DNA from: an uncultured Faecalibacterium sp.
Lineage (GTDB): Bacteria; Bacillota; Clostridia; Oscillospirales; Ruminococcaceae
NCBI GenBank assembly: GCA_934503275.1
Contig: CAKSVD010000001.1
Span: forward strand, 1 to 64,000
Length of the DNA stretch: 64,000 nt
Direction of reading: 5' to 3'
In this document: one piece after another, positions 32,991 through 41,227 of the stretch
How the letters are laid out: every line of letters starts with the position of its first letter
Position numbering within the stretch: position 1 is the stretch's first letter
Program-made: the position numbers and the translations under genes
Notes under the pieces: model-generated
What the model saw: only the letters and a program-made list of their open reading frames with translations
Told to the model about the DNA's origin: nothing
Database searches by the model: none

Positions 32991-33590
32991 ATGGACTACA
33001 CTGCCGCACCGCTGGAAAAGCTGATCGAAGAGTTCGGCAAGTTTCAGGGCGTGGGCCGCAAGGGTGCTACCCGCATGGCCTATCAGGTGCTGAGTATGTC
33101 GGATAAGGACGCTGCGGCGCTGGCCGATGCCATCCGCGGTGCGCACACCCGGCTGCACCGGTGCCGCATCTGCCAGAACTACACGGACGCTGATCTGTGC
33201 CCGGTGTGCGCCAGCGCCAAGCGGGACACCTCGGTGATCTGCGTGGTGGAAAAGCCCCGGGACGTGCAGGCCTTTGAGCGCACCCGGGAGTATAACGGCC
33301 TGTACCATGTGCTGCACGGCCTGCTGGATCCGCTGGCCGGTGTGGGCGCAGAGCAGCTGACCGTCAAGGAGCTGCTGGCGCGGCTGAAGGACGACACGGT
33401 GAAGGAGGTCATCATGGCCATGAACCCCACCGTGGAGGGCGAAGCCACCGCCATGTATCTGGCAAAGCTTATCAAGCCGCTGGGCATCCGGGTCACCCGG
33501 CTTGCCTCCGGTCTGCCGGTGGGCGCCAGTCTGGAATACGCCGACGAGACCACCCTGTACCGGGCGCTTTCCGGGCGGGGAGAGTTGTAA
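32991..33590 (+). CDS. recR: recombination mediator RecR
   Basis: 199 aa, the usual length. N-terminal helix-hairpin-helix (FGKFQGVGRKGATRMAYQ), a C4 zinc finger at C58, C61, C70, C73 (CRIC ... CPVC), then the Toprim domain with VVEKPRDVQAFE and NPTVEGEATAMYLAKL. It acts with RecO/RecF to load RecA at gaps. It is 19 bp after ybaB with GGGGAG as RBS and ends the dnaX-ybaB-recR operon. Confidence 0.96.
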   Translation: MDYTAAPLEKLIEEFGKFQGVGRKGATRMAYQVLSMSDKDAAALADAIRGAHTRLHRCRICQNYTDADLCPVCASAKRDTSVICVVEKPRDVQAFERTREYNGLYHVLHGLLDPLAGVGAEQLTVKELLARLKDDTVKEVIMAMNPTVEGEATAMYLAKLIKPLGIRVTRLASGLPVGASLEYADETTLYRALSGRGEL

Positions 33591-33626
33591 GTTTGTAAAA
33601 ATTTACAATTCTGTCAGAAACAGCCC

Positions 33627-33654
33627 TTGCAATACCCTGAAAAAATGGTATACT
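33627..33654 (+). promoter_or_regulatory. promoter of smpB
   Basis: TTGCAA (33627-33632), 16-nt spacer, TATACT (33649-33654). Confidence 0.7.
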
Positions 33655-33691
33655 GAAACAACGAACGGAACGGAGAAAGGAGGCGCGCAGC

Positions 33692-34174
33692 ATGGCACCC
33701 ACAAAGGAGCGCCCGGCGACCAAGACCATCGCCACCAACCGCGAAGCGCGCCACGAGTATTTTGTTCTGGAAGCGCTGGAGACTGGTGTGGAACTCAAAG
33801 GCACCGAGGTAAAAAGCCTGCGGGCCGGCGGGGTCAACCTGAAGGACAGCTGGGTGGATATTGAAAACGGCGAGTTGCTGGTAAAGGGGATGCACATCAG
33901 CCCCTATGACCACGGCAACCTGTTCAATCAGGATCCCATGCGCGTCCGGCGGCTTCTGGCGCACAAAAGTGAGATCCGGCGTCTGCACCAGCAGTGCAAG
34001 CTGCAGGGCTATACGCTGGTGCCGCTCTCGCTTTACTTCAAGCATGGCCGCGTAAAAATGGAAGTGGGCTTGTGCAAGGGCAAAAAGCTGTACGACAAGC
34101 GTGCCGATGCCGCCCAGCGCGATGCAAAGCGCTCTATTGACCGGGCTGTGAAGTCCAACGGCAAGTACTATTAA
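33692..34174 (+). CDS. smpB: SsrA-binding protein SmpB
   Basis: 160 aa with an AAGGAGG RBS. Core motifs ATNREARHEYFVLEALETGVELKGTEVKSLR, NLKDSWVDIENGEL and the later KGKKLYDKRADAAQRDAKR tail. The OB-fold binds the tRNA-like domain of tmRNA, and the basic C-terminal tail enters the mRNA channel of stalled ribosomes. Its RNA partner, tmRNA, is encoded 72 bp downstream, a common Firmicutes arrangement. Confidence 0.97.
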   Translation: MAPTKERPATKTIATNREARHEYFVLEALETGVELKGTEVKSLRAGGVNLKDSWVDIENGELLVKGMHISPYDHGNLFNQDPMRVRRLLAHKSEIRRLHQQCKLQGYTLVPLSLYFKHGRVKMEVGLCKGKKLYDKRADAAQRDAKRSIDRAVKSNGKYY

Positions 34175-34246
34175 GCATTCCAATTGCAGACTGCGGCTCA
34201 CCGCAGAAAACCAAGCTTTCTGCACATCGCAAGATGTGCTTTATAA

Positions 34247-34597
34247 GGGGGCGTAAAGGTTTCGACGGGGGGAGCGAGGTCTGGGCAGCGGGTAGCAGCG
34301 GGGGAACTGCTCTATAACTCCTCCAAAAAAATTAACTGACAACAATAATTATCAGTTGCTCGCAGCCTGAGTGCTGCGCGTTCCGCCCACTCTTGTGTCG
34401 TGTGGGGCCGGGGCGTCCTTTAGACACAGCACCTGAACGGACTTAAGCTTTGCGGACCGGCAGGAACTCATGAAGCTACCAAAGCGCTAGCCTGACGATC
34501 GGCGTGGCGCGGCGGGAATGTTGTAGATCGCCTGCACCCGGAGATACCTACACTGAGCTCTTTTCGGACATGGGTTCGACTCCCATCGCCTCCACCA
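34247..34597 (+). ncRNA. ssrA: transfer-messenger RNA
   Basis: 5' GGGGGCG pairs with 3' CGCCTCC before A-CCA. The 5' part GTAAAGGTTTCGACGGGGG and the 3' T-arm ATGGGTTCGACTCCCAT are the tRNA-like domain. The tag frame ends ...LTDNNNYQLLAA then TGA at 34368-34370; the exact resume codon (upstream of two Lys codons) is uncertain. Pseudoknot-forming GC stretches follow. 351 nt, ordinary length for a one-piece tmRNA. Confidence 0.95.
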
Positions 34598-34601
34598 ACA
34601 T

Positions 34602-34639
34602 AAAAGCCACCTGAAAACTTACGTTTCAGGTGGCTTTTT
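34602..34639 (+). terminator. terminator of tmRNA
   Basis: AAAAGCCACCTGAAA pairs with TTTCAGGTGGCTTTTT around ACTTACG; the flanking A/T runs make it usable by the convergent DUF1836 gene too. Confidence 0.9.
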
Positions 34640-34666
34640 GCTATACCTGCTGTTTCTGCTATTCTG

Positions 34667-35209
34667 TTACGCCAGATCCGGCAGGATATCCGACCACAGA
34701 GCCTGCTCCTGCCGCAAGGCATCGAAGCAGCAGTCCAGATATATTTTGTTGACCGCAGCAAAAATGGTGCTGCGCAGCAGCAGACGCTCATCGTTGAGTG
34801 CAGTCTCCGGCTGGGCTGCCTTGCCGCCGAACACCACAGAAAGACTAGTCTCCAGTTCCTCGCAGAAGATATCGTAGGCTGTCCCGGCGGAGCAGTGCTC
34901 CTGCTGCATTTTGAACAGGGTGTCGATGTTTTCGATCGAGAGCACCGTCTTGGAAACTGCAATGTACATCAGGGATGCAATCTGATCCCGGGTGTATTTT
35001 TTGCGGATGGGGTGATCCACCACCCCTTTTTTGACGTAGTTGCTTACCATAGAGGGGGTCAGTTCTACCCCGCAGAAGCTGCGGAAGTAGCCGTTGACGA
35101 ACTGCACCGTCTGGTCCAGATACAGCCCTACCGAGGGAAGATCGTTGTACCGGGGCAGGGCAAAGCCCGCAGCACACGCCGCAACGCGGAGTTTGGTTTC
35201 TGCTTTCAT
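34667..35209 (-). CDS. DUF1836 protein, MerR-like predicted regulator
   Basis: 180 aa. The layout matches DUF1836/YkrK: an N-terminal helical lead (GFALPRYNDLPSVGLYLDQTVQFVNGYF), a MerR-like helix-turn-helix with ELTPSMVSNYVKKGVVDHPIRKKYTRDQIASLMYI, and a C-terminal helical domain of ~90 residues. The S-N-Y-V-K-x-G and K-K-Y-T-R-D-Q-I blocks are the DNA-binding helix and wing. Probable transcription regulator with unknown targets. Convergent with tmRNA, divergent from the DegV gene. Confidence 0.82.
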   Translation of the reverse strand: MKAETKLRVAACAAGFALPRYNDLPSVGLYLDQTVQFVNGYFRSFCGVELTPSMVSNYVKKGVVDHPIRKKYTRDQIASLMYIAVSKTVLSIENIDTLFKMQQEHCSAGTAYDIFCEELETSLSVVFGGKAAQPETALNDERLLLRSTIFAAVNKIYLDCCFDALRQEQALWSDILPDLA

Positions 35210-35384
35210 AGTATCTTGTTCCGTTCATGCTCCTGCGCTTTTTTGCAGGCAGGAACGTTGTTTTTGTGCAAAGGCAGGGCAATTGTTCTCCGTAAAAGCA
35301 CTTCTGCCTGTGAAATAGTATACCGCATTTTGGAAAATTGGTCAACGGGCAACGAAAACTTTGTAAAAGAATTTGAGAAAACGG

Positions 35385-35413
35385 TTGACAGGTTTTTGAA
35401 AAACTGATATGAT
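35385..35413 (+). promoter_or_regulatory. promoter of the degV gene
   Basis: Consensus TTGACA (35385-35390), 17-nt spacer, TATGAT (35408-35413). Confidence 0.85.
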
Positions 35414-35467
35414 GGTCACGGACAAAGGAATGACTGCGGCGTGCGCCGCTTGAAAATGGAGAAAAAT

Positions 35468-36316
35468 ATGAAAAGCAAAATCGTTGTAGATTCCTCTGCA
35501 AATGTGTACGAGCTCCCCGATGTGGGGTTTGCCTGTGTGCCGCTGAAGATCCTGACCGACGAGCAGGAGTATGTGGACACCGCAGAGGTGGATGCTCCCG
35601 CGCTGGCCGAGATGCTGCGCACCTATAAGGGCCGCACCAGCACCTCCTGCCCCAACATCTCGGACTGGCTCACCGCCTACGAGGGCGCAGACGAGGTGTA
35701 TGTTGTAACCATTACCGGTACGCTGTCCGGTGCCTACAACGCCGCACTGCTGGCGGGCGAGGAGTACGAGCAGAGCCACGAGGGCGCGCGGGTCTTTGTG
35801 CTGGACAGCCTGTCCACCGGTGCGGAGTCCCGGCTGCTGGTGGAGCGTTTGGCGGCGCTGATCAAGGCCGGTAAGCCCTTTGACACCGTGTGCGAGGAGA
35901 TCCGGGCCTACCATGAGCACACTCATCTGCTGTTTGCGCTGGAATCTCTGGCAAACCTTGCCCGCAATGGCCGCGTGAAGCCCGCTGTGGCTGCTGTGGC
36001 GCGGATGCTGGGCATCCGGGTCATCGGTCAGGCCAGCGACGCCGGTGATCTGGAGGTTCTGTGCAAGACCCGCGGCGAGCACGGCGCACTGGAGCGCATG
36101 GTGCTGGAAATGAAGGCGCACGGCCTGACCAACGGCCGGGTGCACATCGACCACTGCTGTAACGCTGCCGCTGCGGAGCGGCTGAAGCACATGGTCCATG
36201 CCGTGTTCCCGGAGGCCAAGGTGGAGGTAGGCAGCTGCGGCGCTCTGTGCAGCTACTACGCGGAGTACGGCGGCCTGATGGTGGGCTACGAGGACGGCGA
36301 AGCACCCACCGGTTGA
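35468..36316 (+). CDS. DegV family fatty-acid-binding protein
   Basis: 282 aa from ATG 35468 (GGAG 6 bp upstream). Begins KIVVDSSANVYELPD, then TSCPNISDWLTAY and VYVVTITGTLSGAYNAALLAG, the DegV fatty-acid pocket signature; FVLDSLSTGAESRLLVE and LARNGRVKPAVAAVARMLGIRVIG follow, and the end SCGALCSYYAEYGGLMVGY is typical. These proteins (FakB-like) present fatty acids to the FakA kinase. FakA is not in the window. Monocistronic. Confidence 0.92.
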   Translation: MKSKIVVDSSANVYELPDVGFACVPLKILTDEQEYVDTAEVDAPALAEMLRTYKGRTSTSCPNISDWLTAYEGADEVYVVTITGTLSGAYNAALLAGEEYEQSHEGARVFVLDSLSTGAESRLLVERLAALIKAGKPFDTVCEEIRAYHEHTHLLFALESLANLARNGRVKPAVAAVARMLGIRVIGQASDAGDLEVLCKTRGEHGALERMVLEMKAHGLTNGRVHIDHCCNAAAAERLKHMVHAVFPEAKVEVGSCGALCSYYAEYGGLMVGYEDGEAPTG

Positions 36317-36340
36317 GCGGAAAATATAGAATAGGATCTT

Positions 36341-36381
36341 GGTTCACCGGGGCATCTGCGGACGCTCCGGTGAACTTTTTT
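36341..36381 (+). terminator. terminator of the degV gene
   Basis: GTTCACCGG..GC pairs with GC.CCGGTGAAC, followed by TTTTTT. Confidence 0.88.
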
Positions 36382-36429
36382 ATAAGGGATAAAGGCGGCA
36401 GGCATTCCGGTGCGCCCGACACCAAAAGC

Positions 36430-36458
36430 TTGCAAAGGGGGAAAAACCGCGTTATACT
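36430..36458 (+). promoter_or_regulatory. promoter of cls
   Basis: TTGCAA (36430-36435), 17-nt spacer, TATACT (36453-36458). Confidence 0.75.
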
Positions 36459-36502
36459 TACCTGTATTATAGAGATAAGCCAACACGGAAAGGGGAGATG
36501 GT

Positions 36503-38044
36503 ATGCTGTTCCGGTTGCCGATCGTCAAGTTTTTCAACCGCATCCTCAACCGCATCACGGTCACGGTGGTGCTGGTGGCGCTGCAGCTTGCATGGCTGGC
36601 GTGGGTATTTTTCGCCCTCACCACCGGCACGGCACGGGTGTGGGTCACCGGGGTGCTCAACGGATTAAGTCTGCTGATCATTTTGTATCTGGTGCGCAAG
36701 GACGAAAACAGCGCCTATAAGGTGGGCTGGATCGCCCTCATCGGGCTGTTGCCGCTGCTGGGCGGTGCGCTGTATCTGGCCTTTGGCAACAAGCGCCCCT
36801 CCCGCCGTCTGCGCAGCAAAATGCAGGCGGTGGAGCAGGCGCACCGGGCAGACCGCGCCCAGCAGCCCGGGCAGACCGCTGGGCTGTGCGATGAAAACCG
36901 GGGCGTGAGCCGCTACCTGACCCAATACGGCTGCTATCCCGCATGGCAGAACACCACCGCCCGGTATTTCTGCTGCGGAGAGGCCATGTACCCGGCCTTG
37001 CTGGCCGACCTTGAAAAGGCAGAGAAGAGCATCTTTCTGGAGTTTTTCATTGTCAGTCAGGGCAAGATGTGGCAGGGCGTGGAGGACATTCTGCGCCGCA
37101 AGGCGGCGCAGGGGGTGGACGTGCGGCTGATCTACGATGACTTCGGCAGCCTGCTGGGTCTGCCCAAGGACTTTGTGGTGCGCATGGAGCGGGCGCATAT
37201 CCGCTGCATCCCCTTTAACCCGGTGGTGCCGCTGCTCTCGCTGGTGATGAACCACCGCGACCACCGCAAGATCGTGGTGGTAGACGGCAAGGTGGCCTAT
37301 ACCGGCGGCATCAATCTGGCAGATGAATATATCAATGAGATCACCCGCTTCGGCTACTGGAAGGACGCCGGCTTGCGCATCGAGGGCGCTGCGGTGTGGA
37401 ACTTTACCGTAATGTTTCTGGATTTCTGGAACGCCTTCCGCCCCTATGAGCAGGATTACAGTGCCTTCCGTCCGCAGCTTGCGGTGCTGCCCGCCAGCGA
37501 TGGGGTAGTACAGCCCTACGCGGACAGCCCGCTGGACGAAGAGCCGGTGGCGGAAACGGTCTATCTGGATATTCTGGCACAAGCACAGCAGTACGTCTAT
37601 TTTTATACGCCCTATCTCGCCATCGGTGAGGAAATGCTGGACGCGCTGCGCAACGCCGCAAAGCGCGGGGTGGATGTGCGGCTGGTGCTGCCGGGCATCC
37701 CGGACAAAAAGCTGGTGTTCCGGCTGAGCCGCTCGTACTATCTGCCCCTGCTGCGGGCAGGGGTGCGCATCTACGAGTATACCCCGGGCTTTCTCCACGC
37801 CAAGTGCTGCGTCAGCGATGACCGCGCGGCGGTGGTGGGCAGCATCAATATGGACTATCGCAGTATGTTTCTGCACTTCGAGTGCGGGGTGCTGCTGCTG
37901 CAAAACAGTCAGGTACTGGCTTTGCGGGACGATGTGCGCCGCACCCTGCCCCAGTGCCGGGAGGTACAGTGCGCGGACTGCCGCACCGGGCTGGCCGGTA
38001 CGGCGCTGGACAGCGTGCTGCGGCTGCTCAGTCCTTTAATGTAA
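36503..38044 (+). CDS. cls: cardiolipin synthase
   Basis: 513 aa. Two N-terminal membrane segments (residues ~17-40 and ~52-95), then two phospholipase-D domains with HKD motifs: HRKIVVVDG near residue 253 and HAKCCVSDD near 432. The NMDYRSMFLHFE block after the second motif is standard for bacterial Cls. It condenses two phosphatidylglycerols to cardiolipin at the membrane. Length matches ClsA-type enzymes. Ends in a gap with a weak promoter and a GCCTGC/GCAGGC hairpin ahead of the next gene. Confidence 0.95.
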   Translation: MLFRLPIVKFFNRILNRITVTVVLVALQLAWLAWVFFALTTGTARVWVTGVLNGLSLLIILYLVRKDENSAYKVGWIALIGLLPLLGGALYLAFGNKRPSRRLRSKMQAVEQAHRADRAQQPGQTAGLCDENRGVSRYLTQYGCYPAWQNTTARYFCCGEAMYPALLADLEKAEKSIFLEFFIVSQGKMWQGVEDILRRKAAQGVDVRLIYDDFGSLLGLPKDFVVRMERAHIRCIPFNPVVPLLSLVMNHRDHRKIVVVDGKVAYTGGINLADEYINEITRFGYWKDAGLRIEGAAVWNFTVMFLDFWNAFRPYEQDYSAFRPQLAVLPASDGVVQPYADSPLDEEPVAETVYLDILAQAQQYVYFYTPYLAIGEEMLDALRNAAKRGVDVRLVLPGIPDKKLVFRLSRSYYLPLLRAGVRIYEYTPGFLHAKCCVSDDRAAVVGSINMDYRSMFLHFECGVLLLQNSQVLALRDDVRRTLPQCREVQCADCRTGLAGTALDSVLRLLSPLM

Positions 38045-38138
38045 GCGCACCTGCTCATAAAATCCCGCGTGGCGGGGTACACTAGCTCCAAAGCCTGCGT
38101 CTGCAATGCAGGCACGGAAAGGGAGCGTATGTGACGAT

Positions 38139-39167
38139 ATGAAACAGGCATCGCGATGGTTTTTGTGCTGCACGCTGGCGGCAGCACTGGCATTGACCGG
38201 CTGCGGCGGGGGAAACTCCGGCAGCAGCTCCGGCCCGATGAGCGGCAGCACCTCTGCAGGCAGCAGCGCGGCGCAAGGTGGGGCGTGGCGCACCGGGCTG
38301 GGGGTCCTGACCGAGGCGGCCGGCACAGACCGTGCGGGCAGCATCCGCACCGTGGCGGCTGCCGTGCTGCTGGATGCAGACGGCAAACTGGCCGGGGCAA
38401 CACTGGACGAGTTGGAACTTTCGGTCAGTGCGGACGGCACCGGCAAGGTGACCGCCCCTACCGACACCCGCACCAAGCGCCAGAAGGGCAAGGACTACCC
38501 GCTGGCAGAGGTATCTGGCCTGAAAAAAGGCTGGGCAGAGCAGGCCGATGCCTTTAGCAGCTGGCTTGAGGGCAAGACCCCGGACGAGGTGAAAAAGCTG
38601 AAAACGGATGCGGACGGCAAGTCCACCGATGCAGACCTTCTCTCCGGCTGCACCATCGCGGTGGACCGCTACCGGGATGCCGTCGTCCGCGCCTGCGAAA
38701 ATGCGCAGGCGCTGGGCGCTGCCCGGGGTGATACGGTCAAGCTGGGCGTAGAGGTGGCCGAAATGCCGCAGGGGCTTGCGGGCACAGATGACAAGGACGC
38801 GCAGGTACAGGCAAAAATCACGCTGGCGGTGGTGACTATGGACGAGAATGCCCGGGTGACCAGCGCCATCGGCGATATGACTGAGCCGGAGTTGACGGTC
38901 AGCGCGGACGGCACCGTGTCTGCCCCGCGTGAGCCGGTGTACACCAAAAACGAACTGGGCGACCGCTACGGAATGCGCAGCGCAAGCGCGTTAGGCAAGG
39001 AGTGGTACGAGCACAGCGCAGGCTGGTGCAGCTACCTGAAGGGCAAAAACGCCGTGGAGATCGGTAAGCTTTCCGCAGACGGCACGGACGCCGACCTGAA
39101 GGCGCTGTGCACCATCTCAGTTACCGACCTGCAAAAGGCGGCGCTAAAGGCCATGGCGGAGCAGTAG
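38139..39167 (+). CDS. lipoprotein with two tandem copies of an unnamed domain
   Basis: 342 aa from ATG 38139. Signal peptide with lipobox (ALALTGC, Cys at ~22), then a Gly/Ser linker. The mature part is a tandem repeat: unit 1 (residues ~65-200; AEQADAFSSWLEGKTPDEV, STDADLLSGCTIAVDRYRDAVVRA) aligns with unit 2 (~215-342; YEHSAGWCSYLKGKNAVEI, GTDADLKALCTISVTDLQKAALKA). Each unit starts with a beta part (LDADGK / MDENAR) and ends in the D-A-D-L..C-T-I helix motif. Anchored outside the membrane. I do not know a function; similar units occur in clostridial envelope proteins as far as I recall. Confidence 0.75.
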   Translation: MKQASRWFLCCTLAAALALTGCGGGNSGSSSGPMSGSTSAGSSAAQGGAWRTGLGVLTEAAGTDRAGSIRTVAAAVLLDADGKLAGATLDELELSVSADGTGKVTAPTDTRTKRQKGKDYPLAEVSGLKKGWAEQADAFSSWLEGKTPDEVKKLKTDADGKSTDADLLSGCTIAVDRYRDAVVRACENAQALGAARGDTVKLGVEVAEMPQGLAGTDDKDAQVQAKITLAVVTMDENARVTSAIGDMTEPELTVSADGTVSAPREPVYTKNELGDRYGMRSASALGKEWYEHSAGWCSYLKGKNAVEIGKLSADGTDADLKALCTISVTDLQKAALKAMAEQ

Positions 39168-39170
39168 GGG

Positions 39171-39289
39171 ACGATTTGGAATGCCCGCCGCATGCGCTTT
39201 GGGCATGATCAGCGGAAAATTATTTTTAATTTCGAGATAGCGGAGCGTCTGCGGACGCTCCGCTATCTCATTTTCACGGGAGGGGTCGT
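39171..39289 (-). repeat. dispersed repeat, family A, copy in reverse orientation
   Basis: Reverse-complemented it reads CGACCCCTCCCGTGAAAAT, a long hairpin (GAGATAGCGGAGCGT.. against ACGCTCCGCTATCTC), then CGAAATTAAAAATAATTTTC, CGCTGATCATGCCC and a GGGCATTC end. Both arms match the copy at 51362-51480 while the central hairpin differs in sequence but not in form (shared loop CCGCAGA). It directly follows the lipoprotein stop codon and may double as its terminator. Confidence 0.75.
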
Positions 39290-39306
39290 GAAGGAAAACG
39301 GCATTT

Positions 39307-39341
39307 GCAGCGCCTGCTTCCTACGGAAGCGGCGGCGCTGC
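39307..39341. repeat. strong hairpin between repeats
   Basis: GCAGCGCC-TGCTTCC pairs with GGAAGC-GGC-GGCGCTGC around TAC. No T-run follows. It stands between the family A repeat and the palindromic element at 39348. Confidence 0.55.
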
Positions 39342-39347
39342 GGGAAA

Positions 39348-39482
39348 TACCCCCTCAGGCGCTAACGCGCCAGTTCCCCCGAGGGGACGCCTTATGGAGG
39401 TGCCGCAAAGTTTCTCGCTACCGCGAAAAGCCGTCCCCTTGGGGAAGGTGACTTGACGCGCAGCGGCAAGCCGGAAGGGGTA
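39348..39482. repeat. palindromic element of ~135 bp (family B)
   Basis: Ends are inverted: TACCCC at 39348 and GGGGTA ending at 39482, with inner pairs GAGGGGACGCC against GCCGTCCCCTTGG. The left part (CCCCTCAGGCGCTAACGCGC, CAGTTCCCCC) recurs at 24875-24923. There is no reading frame of interest. It fits a small non-autonomous or REP-like element. Confidence 0.6.
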
Positions 39483-39559
39483 TGTGCACACTTTCTCACA
39501 AAAAGCGGGCTTATGGGCGGGGCAAAGCAGTGCATTGTGCGAAAAAATGGGTTTGCCTC

Positions 39560-39588
39560 TTGCCAAACGGCGGCAAACGCGCTATTCT
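39560..39588 (+). promoter_or_regulatory. promoter of the amino-acid ABC operon
   Basis: TTGCCA (39560-39565), 17-nt spacer, TATTCT (39583-39588). Confidence 0.65.
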
Positions 39589-39676
39589 ATAGCTACAGTT
39601 TACCGCTTTAGCATGGTAAAATGGTAAATCGAGAGGGAAGCGGGACGCAGAACGTCCCCTATGGGAGGAAAAAGAT

Positions 39677-40519
39677 ATGAAACTCAAGCGTATTGCAAGT
39701 GCATTTCTGGCCGGTGCTCTGGCACTGAGCCTTGCAGCCTGCGGCGGCAGTGCATCCACCTCTGCGGCGGCATCTGTTTCCGGCAGTGCAGCCGGTTCGG
39801 CTTCTGCCGCAGCGGGCAGCGATCTGGACTACATCAAGGGCAAGGGCAAAATGGTCATCGGCTACACCGTATACGAGCCTATGAACTATACCGATGCCAA
39901 CGGCAACTTTACCGGCTTTGATACCGAACTTGCCACCGCGGTGTGCGCAAAGCTGGGCGTAGAGCCGGAGTTCGTGGAGATCAACTGGGACACCAAGGTG
40001 GTGGAACTGGACGCCAAAAGCATCGACTGCATCTGGAACGGCATGACCCTGACCGAGGACATCATGGCCAACACCGCTACCACCAAGGCCTACGCCAAGA
40101 ATGCACAGGTCGTGGTGGTCAAGGAGGGCACTGCCTACACCTCCACCGCCGACCTTGCCGGTAAGACCGTGGTGGCCGAGGCCGGTTCTGCCGGCGAAGC
40201 CGCCATTCAGGGCGATGAGAACCTTGCCAAGGCAGACTACGTTTCCAAGAGCGTGCAGACCGATTGCCTGATGGAAGTGGCTGCCGGTACGGCAGATGCC
40301 GCTGTGCTGGACCTGACCCTTGCCAACGCCATGATCGGGGAAGGCACCGACTACGCAAGCCTTGCGATCGTGGACGAGTTGAACGCCGAGGAGTACGGCG
40401 TGGCTTTCCGCAAGGGCAGCGATGCCGCCGCCGCTGTGGATGCCGCCTTTGACGCGTTGAAGGCTGACGGCACCATGCAGGTGCTGGCCGAGAAGTACGA
40501 GTTGGCGCTGGCCGACTGA
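39677..40519 (+). CDS. amino-acid ABC transporter substrate-binding lipoprotein
   Basis: 280 aa. Lipoprotein signal (SAFLAGALALSLAAC, Cys ~22), a Ser/Ala-rich linker, then a family 3 solute-binding fold: GKMVIGYTVYEPMNYTDANGNFTGFDTELA, IDCIWNGMTLTEDIMAN, DLAGKTVVAEAGSAGEAA and the hinge-crossing MEVAAGTADAAVLDLTLA. It captures a polar amino acid outside the membrane for the permease and ATPase encoded next. The aromatic/acidic pocket residues cannot be ranked by eye, so the ligand is open. AGGAGG-type RBS. Confidence 0.92.
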   Translation: MKLKRIASAFLAGALALSLAACGGSASTSAAASVSGSAAGSASAAAGSDLDYIKGKGKMVIGYTVYEPMNYTDANGNFTGFDTELATAVCAKLGVEPEFVEINWDTKVVELDAKSIDCIWNGMTLTEDIMANTATTKAYAKNAQVVVVKEGTAYTSTADLAGKTVVAEAGSAGEAAIQGDENLAKADYVSKSVQTDCLMEVAAGTADAAVLDLTLANAMIGEGTDYASLAIVDELNAEEYGVAFRKGSDAAAAVDAAFDALKADGTMQVLAEKYELALAD

Positions 40520-40557
40520 GCCGGGCGTAAAACAAAACGATAGATGGGTGTGTTTTT

Positions 40558-41211
40558 GTGTCTGTGATCCTTGGGCGCCTTTCCGGCGCGTTCCTGCTCA
40601 ACTGTGAGTTGTTTGCCCTTACGCTGCTGTTTGCGCTGCCGCTGGGGCTGGTGGTGGCCTTTGGCTCCATGAGCCGGTGCAGGCTGCTGTCCGGTGCGGT
40701 AAAGACCTTTGTCTGGGTCATCCGCGGTACGCCGCTGATGCTGCAGATCATCGTCATTTATCTGGGCCCCGGTCTGCTGGGCATGAATAACCCGTGGCCC
40801 TCCGGCTCCGGCGGACGCATGGTGGCGGCGGTGGTGGCCTTTGCCATCAACTACGCCTGCTATTTTTCGGAGATCTACCGCGGCGGCATCGAGGCCGTGC
40901 CTAAAGGGCAGACCGAGGCCGGGCAGGTGCTGGGCATGACCCGCACGCAGATCTTTTTCAAGGTCACCCTTTTGCAGGTGGTCAAGCGCATCCTGCCGCC
41001 CATGGGCAACGAGATCATCACCCTTGTCAAGGACACCTCGCTGGCAAACACCATCGCCAACAAGGAGATCATCATGATGGCCAAGGAGTACAGCGCAAAG
41101 GGTCTGATCTGGCCGCTGTTCTCCACGGCGCTGTTCTTCCTTGTGTTCGTAGGTGCGCTCACCCTGCTGTTCGGCTGGGCTGAAAAGAAGCTGGATTATT
41201 TCCGCTGCTGA
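40558..41211 (+). CDS. amino-acid ABC transporter permease
   Basis: 217 aa starting at GTG 40558. Around five membrane segments; the inner-membrane permease motif is EAGQVLGMTRTQIFFKVTLLQVVKRILPP (EAA loop contacting the ATPase), with the His/Glu/Gln/Lys permease signature FVWVIRGTPLMLQIIVIYLG upstream. RBS is weak and the gene begins 38 bp after the binding-protein gene, so reduced expression relative to it is likely. Probably forms a homodimer, as no second permease is present. Confidence 0.92.
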   Translation: MSVILGRLSGAFLLNCELFALTLLFALPLGLVVAFGSMSRCRLLSGAVKTFVWVIRGTPLMLQIIVIYLGPGLLGMNNPWPSGSGGRMVAAVVAFAINYACYFSEIYRGGIEAVPKGQTEAGQVLGMTRTQIFFKVTLLQVVKRILPPMGNEIITLVKDTSLANTIANKEIIMMAKEYSAKGLIWPLFSTALFFLVFVGALTLLFGWAEKKLDYFRC

Positions 41212-41227
41212 GGAGGTTTTTAAGAAT

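Noticed and set aside
34247..34597. Unusual tmRNA tag
   Set aside because: The tag end (NNNYQLLAA) differs from textbook tags, but tags vary among Firmicutes and the LAA end is typical, so it is not treated as novel.
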